Source of the DNA: Actinomadura alba
GTDB taxonomy: Bacteria; Actinomycetota; Actinomycetes; Streptosporangiales; Streptosporangiaceae
DNA length: 64,000 nucleotides
Reading direction: 5' to 3'
NCBI RefSeq assembly: GCF_014323705.1
Contig: NZ_JABVEC010000002.1
Location: forward strand, 310,001 to 374,000
The notes beneath the pieces were generated by a model, which had not been told where the DNA came from, ran no database searches, and saw only the letters and a list, made by a program, of their open reading frames with translations. The translations under genes and the position numbers were made by a program. This document shows, one piece after another, positions 1 to 7,665 of this stretch (the first letter of the stretch is position 1; each line of letters begins with the position of its first letter).

Positions 1-391
1 TGGCGGCGCGCTTGGCGGCCCGGCCACCGCCACCGCCCTCCTCGGCGGGCGGCTTGGTGACCCAGTCGACGAGTTCGGCCACCACGGGCCCGAACTCCTT
101 CTCGACGTCGCCCAGTGAGGCGCCGGTGTCCTCGACCACGTCGTGCAGCAGGGTGGCCACAAGTACGTCCGGATCTTGGACGCCGGGGCCGCGCACCTGC
201 ACCTCGAGCGCCTCCAGCAGATGCTCGACGTACGGCACGCCGGTGGGCCGCAGCTGGTCGCCGTGCCAGCGCACCGCCGCGGCGGCCGCGCGGTCGAGCA
301 CCGGGATGACGGGACGGTAGGCACCGGAAGCGGCGGACAGCAGGTCCGGCCGGGCGTCGTCCCACGTCCGCCAGCTGGTGAAGGTCTCCAT
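1..391 (-). CDS. HD-domain protein, RelA/SpoT hydrolase-like (partial)
   Basis: The gene runs off the left edge, leaving 130 codons from an ATG at 391. The reading contains YVEHLLEAL (about residues 54-62) followed by LLHDVVEDT (about 81-89), the HD...HDxxED signature of the ppGpp-hydrolase type HD fold seen in SpoT and small MESH1-like hydrolases. The His/His-Asp residues that bind the metal are all present. The visible end carries a Gly/Lys/Ala-rich stretch after a WVTKPP motif. Whether a synthetase domain follows cannot be seen. It is transcribed away from the propeller gene that starts at about 492. Assignment to the HD family is secure; the substrate (ppGpp or another nucleotide) is inference. 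Confidence 0.8.
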   Translation of the reverse strand, partial: METFTSWRTWDDARPDLLSAASGAYRPVIPVLDRAAAAAVRWHGDQLRPTGVPYVEHLLEALEVQVRGPGVQDPDVLVATLLHDVVEDTGASLGDVEKEFGPVVAELVDWVTKPPAEEGGGGGRAAKRAA

Positions 392-491
392 GTGTGAACT
401 CCGAGTGGCATCGGGCCGGCGCATGCCCGCCCGCTGCGCCGTATTGTCGCGAAGCCGCTGCGAGCACGGCAAGCTTGGACGGCGAAGGGAG

Positions 492-2285
492 GTGACGGCG
501 ATCGGCAGCAGGCAGCGGCACGTGCTGGGTCTCGTGGCGGTGGTGCTGGCCGTCACGTCAGCCGCGGTCCTGGTCAACAAGTTCGTGCTCCAGGCGGAAT
601 GGTGGCAGGTCGACCGGAAGGTCACCGACCGGCCCGTCGGCCGGCTGGCCGACCTCGGGCCACCGCCCGGGCCGGTGGCCTCGGCCTGGCAGCTCGCCAC
701 GGCCGTCCGCCGCAGCGGTCTCTCACCGTACGACCAGGTCGCCCACGCCGTCGTACGGGGACAGGTGGTCGTGGCGTCGGGCCGGGGCCTGGACGTGCGC
801 GACGCTCGTACGGGGGCCGCCCGGTGGCACTACAACCGCAGTGACTGGACGCTGCTCGGCTGGGCCGCGACCGGAGATCATCTGCTGGCCTACCTCGAGC
901 GCGCCGGGCACCGCGGCGACCGCCTCATCATCGGCTTCGACGCGGTGAGCGGCCGGCTGCTCTGGCGGGCGGCCGGCGAGGCGCCCGCCGCGCTGGAGCG
1001 ATCTTCACTGCGCTGGCCGGCCGGGTCCGGTGTGGTGCTGACGACGGATGCCGGGCGTACGTCACTGCGCGGCCGGTCCACGACCACCGGCAAGCGGCTG
1101 TGGACCACGAATCTCCCACGGGGGTGCGAGCTGCCCGACGCGACCGCGCACGGCTCCGGCGGCAGCGAGACCCTCTCGGTGCTGTCGCTCGACTGCGGCC
1201 GGCACGGCCGGGTGCTCGCCGTCGACCCCGCCTCGGGGCGCACCCGCTGGAGCAAGGTCCTCCGCCCGGCCGAGCCGCCGGCGGTGACCGTCGACGGCGA
1301 TGTGACCGTGGTCTTCGACGGCGACTCGCTGCGGGCCTTCGGCCGGGACGGCAAGGAGATCGCCGTTCGCGTCGGTGACGACCTGTGCGGGGCGATGTGC
1401 CCGGTCGTGCTGTCCGGCGACCGCCTGGTCATCGTCTATCGCACGGGCGGGGAAGGGGACGCCGAGCACCGAATGGAGGCGATCGACGTCCCCTCGGGCC
1501 GCACCGCGTGGCAGCGCGACGTGCCCGACTACGCGGCGCTGACGGTGGGCGGCGACCGGCTCTACGGTCTGCGCCCGCGCCTGGCCGAGAACCTGCTGCC
1601 CGCCGGCATCGACATCGTCGCCCCGGCCGACGGTGCGACCACGACCGTGCCCGCGCCGTTCGTCATCGGCCCCGGCATGGACGGTGTCCGGCCGTGGGTG
1701 GCTGCGGCGGGCGGGCTGCTGTACGTCGCCGTCCCGGAGGTCGGGCCCAGGGAGGGCACCGGCGAGCGGCGCGACGCCTATCCCGCCGGTGCCGCGCGGC
1801 TCATCGCGTTGCGCGGGGGGCCGGGCGGACGCGGACCCGAGGAACTCGGCGGTGTCGCCACGGCGGACTGGCCGGACGCATGCGGCCTGTTGCGCAAGCA
1901 CGATCTCGCCGCGGTGCGCAAGGGCACGTACCGCACCCGGCCGGAGCGGACGGGCGTCGGCGATGTGGGGTTGCCGCGGCCGGTGAGCTGCCGTTACGAG
2001 CCGGATGACGACAAGGGCCAGAGCGCCACCGCACTGACCGTCACGGTGGAGTGGGTGGCCGAGAGCCCGCAGGCGGCGGGCGAGCTGCTGGCCGCGTGGC
2101 GGGCCACCGAGCCGCTCGCGCGGCAGCTGATGGACATCAAGGACGAGGCGTACGAGCTCGGCACGTCCGGCACGATCGCGATGCGGGTCGACCGCTACAT
2201 CGTCGCGGTGAACGCCTACCAGACCCCGGGTGTCGCCACCCGGTTGGCCCGGGCCGTCGCGACCCGGCTGCCGCCGCGGCCGTGA
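492..2285 (+). CDS. membrane-anchored PQQ-like beta-propeller protein
   Basis: This 597-aa protein has an N-terminal signal anchor (about residues 10-28, LGLVAVVLAVTSAAVLV). Repeated propeller blades of the type D-x-x-(S/T)-G-x-x-x-W follow: DARTGAARW, DAVSGRLLW, DPASGRTRW and DVPSGRTAW. This matches PQQ/quinoprotein-like outer-surface propellers, without evidence of a cofactor. The last 130 residues form a separate lipoprotein-like domain resembling the DUF3558 type (C-x-L-L start, a conserved Cys near PVSCRYEP). I chose the GTG at 492 because it directly precedes the anchor; in-frame upstream starts at 423 (ATG) and 444 (TTG) would add basic residues. It is convergent with the GT4 gene, 16 bp apart. 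Function unknown; probably a surface sensor or scaffold. Confidence 0.75.
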   Translation: MTAIGSRQRHVLGLVAVVLAVTSAAVLVNKFVLQAEWWQVDRKVTDRPVGRLADLGPPPGPVASAWQLATAVRRSGLSPYDQVAHAVVRGQVVVASGRGLDVRDARTGAARWHYNRSDWTLLGWAATGDHLLAYLERAGHRGDRLIIGFDAVSGRLLWRAAGEAPAALERSSLRWPAGSGVVLTTDAGRTSLRGRSTTTGKRLWTTNLPRGCELPDATAHGSGGSETLSVLSLDCGRHGRVLAVDPASGRTRWSKVLRPAEPPAVTVDGDVTVVFDGDSLRAFGRDGKEIAVRVGDDLCGAMCPVVLSGDRLVIVYRTGGEGDAEHRMEAIDVPSGRTAWQRDVPDYAALTVGGDRLYGLRPRLAENLLPAGIDIVAPADGATTTVPAPFVIGPGMDGVRPWVAAAGGLLYVAVPEVGPREGTGERRDAYPAGAARLIALRGGPGGRGPEELGGVATADWPDACGLLRKHDLAAVRKGTYRTRPERTGVGDVGLPRPVSCRYEPDDDKGQSATALTVTVEWVAESPQAAGELLAAWRATEPLARQLMDIKDEAYELGTSGTIAMRVDRYIVAVNAYQTPGVATRLARAVATRLPPRP

Positions 2286-2301
2286 GGGGAGGCGCGCGGA
2301 C

Positions 2302-3483
2302 TCAGGCCGGCAGAGAGGTTCCGTTCGGGGTGTGTTCGGCCGCCCCGATGATCTCTCCTGAGGGCTCCGTCTCGGTCTCCTCGGCCGCTCCGTCGGCGGT
2401 GGCGCGCGCCCAGTACTCCAGGCGGGCGACGAACCGCTCGGCCTGTACCGGCCAGTGGAAGCGAGCCCGGGCGGTCTCGTAGCCGCGCCGGCCCAGCTCG
2501 GTGCGCAACTCGGCGTCGTCGCGCAGCCGCCGTACGGCGTCGGCGGCGGCGTCCGGCTGCTCGAAGTCGACGATGAGCCCGGCGCCGCTCGATCCGATGA
2601 GGTCGACGGCGGGCGGGTTCGGCGTGGTGATCACCGGGATGCCGCGGGCCATGTACTCGATCACCTTGGTGGGCATGGAGTGCCGGTAGTTCGGCTCGTC
2701 GTGCAGCAGCGCCAGCCCCGCCATGGCCCCCTCGGCGATGCGCAGCGCCCGGTCGTTCGGCACGAAGCCGTACCACCGCAGGATCCCTTGGAGCTGTGCC
2801 TCGCGGAGCAGGACGCGGACGTCGGCGTCGGCCGCGCCGATCAGCTCGACCGTGATGCCCTCGCCGTGCAGCCGCCGGGCCACCTCGATCATGTCGCCGG
2901 CGCCGCGCGCCATGGACAGGTGCCCGACGTAGACGACGCGTCGGCCGTCCGGTGCGTCGGGGGCGGTATCGGAGACATAGGTGGTGTTCGGCACGACCGG
3001 GTGCTCGCGCTCGAACCGGGAGCGGTAGCCCTCCTCGGCCAGCAGCAGGCGGTGCCTGCGCTCGGTGCGGGCCTCGAGGTAGCGCACGGCCGGGCGCAGC
3101 AGCGGGAGCAGCGGCCGCGGCACCCAGCCCTTCGCGCTCAGCGCCGCCGCCGTGTCCTCGTGCACGTCCCACACGACCGTACGGCGCCTGAGCTTGCGGG
3201 GGATCGCCAGCAGGAGCTCCGGGTCGTGCAGCAGGACCACGTCGGAGTACGGGGCGTGCCGGGCCAGCACGGCGCGCGCGGCACGTATCGCGCGCAGCCG
3301 GTTCCGCCCCGTGGCACGGGGCACGTCCACCGGATGGATGTTGCGCCAGGGCGTGACGTTGCACGCCCGGAACGGCGCGATGTAGGTCACCTCATGTCCG
3401 GCGTCCAGCAGGGCGCGAATCTGCCTGTGCAGAATGCGCGCGTCCTCGGGATGGTGCACGATCGTGCAGACGCAGACCCGCAT
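2302..3483 (-). CDS. GT4 family glycosyltransferase (paralogue A)
   Basis: A 393-aa GT-B fold enzyme predicted to transfer a sugar from an NDP-sugar on the cytoplasmic side. The N-terminal Rossmann half starts MRVCVCTIVHH and contains LLHDPELLL and WDVHEDT. The C-terminal half has VVYVGHLSMARG and the donor-site block PTKVIEYMARGIPVITT with its conserved Glu. The ATG at 3483 is preferred over the GTG at 3492 because the paralogue at 58826-59962 begins with the same MRVCVCT. The two proteins are alike throughout (PNTTYV, LLHD.PNYRHS.PTKV.EYMA.GIPV). It lies 102 bp downstream of the dehydrogenase on the same strand. Its acceptor and sugar are not predictable. Confidence 0.88.
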   Translation of the reverse strand: MRVCVCTIVHHPEDARILHRQIRALLDAGHEVTYIAPFRACNVTPWRNIHPVDVPRATGRNRLRAIRAARAVLARHAPYSDVVLLHDPELLLAIPRKLRRRTVVWDVHEDTAAALSAKGWVPRPLLPLLRPAVRYLEARTERRHRLLLAEEGYRSRFEREHPVVPNTTYVSDTAPDAPDGRRVVYVGHLSMARGAGDMIEVARRLHGEGITVELIGAADADVRVLLREAQLQGILRWYGFVPNDRALRIAEGAMAGLALLHDEPNYRHSMPTKVIEYMARGIPVITTPNPPAVDLIGSSGAGLIVDFEQPDAAADAVRRLRDDAELRTELGRRGYETARARFHWPVQAERFVARLEYWARATADGAAEETETEPSGEIIGAAEHTPNGTSLPA

Positions 3484-3585
3484 ATTCCTCACTCCGACTG
3501 GGGTGGCATCGCTCCCGTGGGGAGTCTCACCTGGCCTTGCAACGTGCAGATGAATTCAGCGAGTCCGGCAGATGCATCCTGGACT

Positions 3586-4848
3586 TCACAGCAATTCCAC
3601 GTTGTCCACCGGCAGGCCGCGGGTGCGGCCCCGCGTGTCGAACAGCAACCGCGCGTGCTCGCGGAGCGTGTCCGCCGCATAGACGCTGTGGTCGGCCAGC
3701 ACGATCGCCAGGTCGGCGCTGCGGAGTGCCTCGACGAGGTCGGTGCCGGCGTTGGGGATCTCGACGCCGTCGACGTCCCAGGTGGCGACGTAGGGGTCGT
3801 GGTAGGTGAGGTTGGCGCCGAGGCGCTGCAGGCGCCGGGCGACCGGCCGCGCGGGGGACTCGCGCTGGTCGGCGATGTTGGGCTTGTAGGTGACGCCGAG
3901 GATCAGGATGTCGGCGTTCTTGAGCGCCTTGCCCTGCTGGTTGAGGAGCTGCTGGGTGCGCTCGACGACGTAGCGCGGCATGCGGTCGTTGATCTCCTGG
4001 GCGAGCTCGACGAACCGGAACGGGTACCCCAGGGACCGCACCTTGTAGGACAGGTAGTTGGGGTCGATGGGAATGCAGTGGCCACCGACGCCGGGGCCGG
4101 GGCGGAAGGCCTGGAAGCCGAAGGGCTTGGTGGAGGCGCAGTCGATGGCGTCCCAGAGGTCGATGTCGAGCTCGTTGCAGAAGATCGCCATCTCGTTGAC
4201 GAGCGCGATGTTGACGTGCCGATAGGTGTTCTCGAGGAGCTTGGCCATCTCGGCCTCGCGGGTGCCCTTGGCCTGGACGACCGTCTCGACGAACTTGCCG
4301 TAGAACGCGGAGGCGGCGCTGGCGCAGGCGGGCGTGTGCCCGCCGACGATCTTGGGGGTGTTGTGGACGCCGTAGACCGGGTTGCCCGGGTCGATGCGCT
4401 CGGGCGAGAAGGCCAGGTGGAAGTCCTGCCCGGCGGTGAGCCCGGACTTCTCCAGGATGGGGCGGACGACCTCGTCGGTGGTGCCGGGGTAGGTCGTCGA
4501 CTCCAGCACCACCAGCGCGCCGGTGGCGAGGTTGCGCGCGACCGTCTCGGAGGCGCCGCGCACCGCGGTGAGGTCCGGCCCGCCGTCCACCGACAACGGC
4601 GTGGGGACACAGATCACCACGGTGCGCGCGCCCTCGAGGATCGCCTCGTCCAGCGTGGGCGTGAAGCCGGTCGCCAGCATCGCCTCGACCTCGTCGGCCG
4701 ACACGTCGTCGACGTGAGAGAGCCCCGCCTTGAGACCTGCCACGACACGGTTGTCGCGGTCGAGCCCGCCGACCCGGAGCCCGGCGCGACAGGCCTCGCG
4801 CACCAGAGGCAGTCCGACGTACCCGAGCCCGATGACCACGAGATCCAC
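3586..4848 (-). CDS. UDP-HexNAc 6-dehydrogenase (nucleotide sugar dehydrogenase)
   Basis: This 420-aa enzyme oxidises C6 of a UDP-sugar to the uronic acid with two NAD+. The N-terminal NAD fold is VVIGLGYVGLPLV, the middle domain has STTYPGTTDE and FSPERIDPGNP, and the active-site loop is PGPGVGGHCIPIDP with the catalytic Cys. The C-terminal UDP-binding domain has LGVTYKPNIADQRESPA. The HCIPIDPxYL form is that of the UDP-GlcNAc/UDP-ManNAc 6-dehydrogenase clade rather than plain UDP-glucose dehydrogenase. With a UDP-GlcNAc 2-epimerase at 6.5 kb, UDP-ManNAcA is the likeliest product (inference). Start: GTG at 4848 with AAGGGAG six bases upstream; an ATG at 4866 and GTG at 4875 are in frame but less well placed. 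Confidence 0.88.
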   Translation of the reverse strand: MDLVVIGLGYVGLPLVREACRAGLRVGGLDRDNRVVAGLKAGLSHVDDVSADEVEAMLATGFTPTLDEAILEGARTVVICVPTPLSVDGGPDLTAVRGASETVARNLATGALVVLESTTYPGTTDEVVRPILEKSGLTAGQDFHLAFSPERIDPGNPVYGVHNTPKIVGGHTPACASAASAFYGKFVETVVQAKGTREAEMAKLLENTYRHVNIALVNEMAIFCNELDIDLWDAIDCASTKPFGFQAFRPGPGVGGHCIPIDPNYLSYKVRSLGYPFRFVELAQEINDRMPRYVVERTQQLLNQQGKALKNADILILGVTYKPNIADQRESPARPVARRLQRLGANLTYHDPYVATWDVDGVEIPNAGTDLVEALRSADLAIVLADHSVYAADTLREHARLLFDTRGRTRGLPVDNVELL

Positions 4849-4920
4849 GCGGCGCTCCCTTCGCATGTCCCCCACGGAAAGCGGAGCCGAGCCGGGAGTG
4901 GGGGGTGGATGCGGGCCCGG

Positions 4921-6432
4921 TCAGCCGATGTCGCGGTAGGCCTCCAGGTAGTGGGCGGCGACCGCACGCCAGGTGCGCCTTGCCCGGACCCAGTCCTGGG
5001 CGGCCTCACCGATTTTCCGGCGTTGCTCTGGACTGTAAATCAGTTCCAAGAGTGATTGTGCCCAGACCTCGGGTTCTTCCGGAAGAGTTAACGTCCCGGT
5101 CACGCCTGGTTCCACGATTTCACGGAGAGCTTTGACATCACTTGCTATTACTGGGACACCCCCGGCCATCGCCTCGACGGGCTTCAGCGGGGTGACCAAC
5201 TGGCAGACCCGGTCCGCCCTGCGGGGAACGGCGAAAATATCGAGGACGGCGTGATGGTGACGGACCGACGACATCGGCACACGGCCGGTGAAGACGGCGT
5301 CCACCCCTTGTTCGGTGGCGCGCCGCTCCAGCGCCGCGCGCTCGGGTCCGTCGCCCACGAGCAGCAAGGTGATCGGTGTTCCGCGCCGGCGCAGCAGCGC
5401 GGCGGCGTCGATGAGCGTGTCAATGCCCTCGTAACCGTAGAACGACGAGGTCAGTCCGACCACCACCGCGTCGGGTGCGATGCCGAGCGACGCGCGCAGC
5501 TCGGTCCCGTCGGGCAGCGGTTCGAGGAAGGTGTCGTCGACCGCGTTGGCCACCACGAAGATCTTCTCGGGGTCGACGCCCCGGCCGGCGATCTCGTCGC
5601 GCATGGCCTCGCCGAGCGTGACGACGCGGTCGGCCTCGCGGATGCAGCGGGTCTCGATCTCCCTGGTGAGCCGATAGAAGTCGTCCTGCTCGCTGTGCGC
5701 CGGATCACGCGACAGCCACGAGTCCTCGAGAAAGCCGCGCACCTCGTACACCACCGGCAGGCCGTACCGTTCGCGCAGTTCCAGCGCCACGGCGGCGTTG
5801 AGGTGGTTGCTCACCGGATGCAGCACGGCCGGTCGCAGCCCCTCGACCAGCCGGGCGGCATGATCGGCGCCCGCCCGCACGCCGGCGGCGAGGTCGCGCG
5901 GCGGCAGCCAGGGCAGGAGGCGGTGGTAGGGAACGCCGTCGACCTCGACCCGGGTTCGGCCGTCGAAGGCCCCCTGGGCCGCCGGGTGACCGAGGCGCGA
6001 CGCCACGTGCGGGTCCAGGCCCAGCTCCCGTTGGGCGAGTGCGATCTTGTGCGTCCGTACGGTGTAGCCGGCGTTGGTCCGCGGCAGGGCGTTGGTCACG
6101 AACTGCAGCACGCGTCCGTCCACCGCCTCCCGCCGGCCGGTCGCGGCAGCCGTGGCGTTCGTGGCGATCGCGACGGTCGGTGCGGCCGTGACGGCCGTGA
6201 CGGTTGGTGCGGTCGCGGTGGTGGCAGCGGTCGCGGCGGTGGGCTCGCGGCGGAGCGAGAGCAGCGCCCTGAGATCGGCCACCTCGCGGCGGGGATCGCG
6301 TGGGCGTGCGACGATCAGGCCCGCCAGCCGCTTGCGCAGCGGCCCCGGCATGAACCGCTGCGTCAGCCGAACGCCGAGCCGCAGGGCGCGGGCGGGGTCG
6401 TCGCGCAACTGCCGCAGGCCAAGCCCGGTCAT
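4921..6432 (-). CDS. GT4 family glycosyltransferase with Ala/Thr-rich linker
   Basis: A 503-aa glycosyltransferase. Residues 1-75 are basic and are followed by a low-complexity Ala/Thr/Val stretch (about 75-110). The GT-B core then starts at VLQFVTNALPRTNAGYTVR, where the N-terminal domain opens with an acceptor-loop Gly-Tyr-Thr. The C-terminal donor half carries LTSSFYGYEGIDTLIDA, LLVGDGPER and TPLKPVEAMAGGVPVIASD, with the conserved Glu. Start: ATG at 6432; no strong Shine-Dalgarno is visible, GAGG lies 11-14 bases upstream. The gene is divergent from the 2-epimerase across about 100 bp and precedes the dehydrogenase on the same strand. It probably adds an amino-sugar or uronic-acid residue; specificity unknown. 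Confidence 0.85.
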   Translation of the reverse strand: MTGLGLRQLRDDPARALRLGVRLTQRFMPGPLRKRLAGLIVARPRDPRREVADLRALLSLRREPTAATAATTATAPTVTAVTAAPTVAIATNATAAATGRREAVDGRVLQFVTNALPRTNAGYTVRTHKIALAQRELGLDPHVASRLGHPAAQGAFDGRTRVEVDGVPYHRLLPWLPPRDLAAGVRAGADHAARLVEGLRPAVLHPVSNHLNAAVALELRERYGLPVVYEVRGFLEDSWLSRDPAHSEQDDFYRLTREIETRCIREADRVVTLGEAMRDEIAGRGVDPEKIFVVANAVDDTFLEPLPDGTELRASLGIAPDAVVVGLTSSFYGYEGIDTLIDAAALLRRRGTPITLLLVGDGPERAALERRATEQGVDAVFTGRVPMSSVRHHHAVLDIFAVPRRADRVCQLVTPLKPVEAMAGGVPVIASDVKALREIVEPGVTGTLTLPEEPEVWAQSLLELIYSPEQRRKIGEAAQDWVRARRTWRAVAAHYLEAYRDIG

Positions 6433-6531
6433 AAAGACGATTAGCCTCAACCGATGTCGCTTCGCCCGAGGTTGTGTTTTTTCCAGCACGACCCACCAGC
6501 GTAGGCAAGTTCGATGAACAGAAGGGAAATC

Positions 6532-7665
6532 ATGTCCGACCGTGTGTCTCCGGGCAACCGGCCGACGGGGAGCCATCCGCTGGTCGCCCACGTCCTCGGT
6601 GCGCGGCCCAACTTCGTCAAGGCCGCCCCGGTCATCAACGCCCTCGCCGACGGTGCCATCGGTACCGGGCAGGTCGTCATCCACACGGGGCAGCACTACG
6701 ACGAGCGGATGTCGGAGATCTTCTTCCGTGACCTCGGGCTGCCCGAGCCCGATGTCAACCTCGAAGTGGGCTCCGGCAGTCACGCTCAGCAGACCGCCGC
6801 GCTGATGATCGGATTGGAACGGGAGTTCACCGAGCGTTCACCTGCGCTGGTCATCGTGTACGGCGACGTGAACTCGACGATCGCCGCCGCCCTCGTCGCG
6901 GCCAAACTGCACATCCCGGTTGCCCATGTGGAGGCCGGGTTGCGCAGCTTCGACATGACCATGCCGGAAGAGGTCAACCGGCGCCTCACCGATCAGCTCT
7001 CCGACCTGTGCTTCGTCACCAGCCCTGAGGCGATCGGCCACCTCGCGGCCGAGGGCGTGCCCGTCGAGCGGACGCACTTCGTCGGCAACCCGATGATCGA
7101 CACGCTGCTGGCCAACCTGGCCGCGTTCGACACCGAGGCGGTCCGGGCCCGCTACGGCCTGCCCGACCGCTACGTGCTCGCGACCATGCACCGCCCGGCG
7201 AACGTCGACTCGCCCGCCGTCGCCGGTGAGCTGGTGAACCGCCTGCACGAGATCGCCGACATGACCGACGTGGTGATCCCGCTGCACCCGCGCGGCCGGG
7301 CGGTGCTGCTGGCCGCGGGCCTCGACGACCACCCGGGCCTGCACGTCCTCGACCCGCTCGGATACATCGACTTCATCGCGACGGTGCGGGGAGCCGCCGC
7401 CGTCGTCACCGACTCGGGCGGGCTGCAGGAGGAGACGACGATCCTCGGCGTCCCGTGCCTGACCGTGCGCCCCAACACCGAGCGGCCGATCACCATCACG
7501 CACGGCACCAACCAGCTCGTCACCTTCGACGAGCTGGTCCCGGCGGCGCGCAAGGCGCTCGGACAGGCCGCCGGCGGCCCGGCCGCCGGGGACCGTACTC
7601 CGCCGCTGTGGGACGGCCAGGCCGGCCCCCGCATCGCTGAAGTGATCACGAGGTATCTGGGGTGA
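6532..7665 (+). CDS. mnaA: UDP-N-acetylglucosamine 2-epimerase (non-hydrolysing)
   Basis: A 377-aa enzyme that interconverts UDP-GlcNAc and UDP-ManNAc in the cytoplasm. Family signatures are all present: GARPNFVKAAPVI, HTGQHYDERMSE, the catalytic acids in HVEAGLRSFDMTMPEEVNRR, the His in TMHRPANVD, and TDSGGLQEE. The ATG at 6532 is preferred, with AAGGGA about six bases upstream; an in-frame ATG at 6514 adds only six residues and has no ribosome site. The stop overlaps the next start (GTGA at 7662-7665), so translation of the downstream coiled-coil protein is probably coupled. Together with the dehydrogenase at 3.6-4.8 kb it supplies ManNAc or ManNAcA for wall polymer. The symbol follows the teichoic-acid literature (wecB is the same enzyme). 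Confidence 0.93.
   Translation: MSDRVSPGNRPTGSHPLVAHVLGARPNFVKAAPVINALADGAIGTGQVVIHTGQHYDERMSEIFFRDLGLPEPDVNLEVGSGSHAQQTAALMIGLEREFTERSPALVIVYGDVNSTIAAALVAAKLHIPVAHVEAGLRSFDMTMPEEVNRRLTDQLSDLCFVTSPEAIGHLAAEGVPVERTHFVGNPMIDTLLANLAAFDTEAVRARYGLPDRYVLATMHRPANVDSPAVAGELVNRLHEIADMTDVVIPLHPRGRAVLLAAGLDDHPGLHVLDPLGYIDFIATVRGAAAVVTDSGGLQEETTILGVPCLTVRPNTERPITITHGTNQLVTFDELVPAARKALGQAAGGPAAGDRTPPLWDGQAGPRIAEVITRYLG

Noticed and set aside
2455-5055. 866-codon open frame on the plus strand
   Set aside because: It lies antisense to the GT4, dehydrogenase and second GT4 genes, which have full family motifs. Its translation is low-complexity (Val/Gly/Asp/Glu-rich), as expected for the complement of GC-rich codons.
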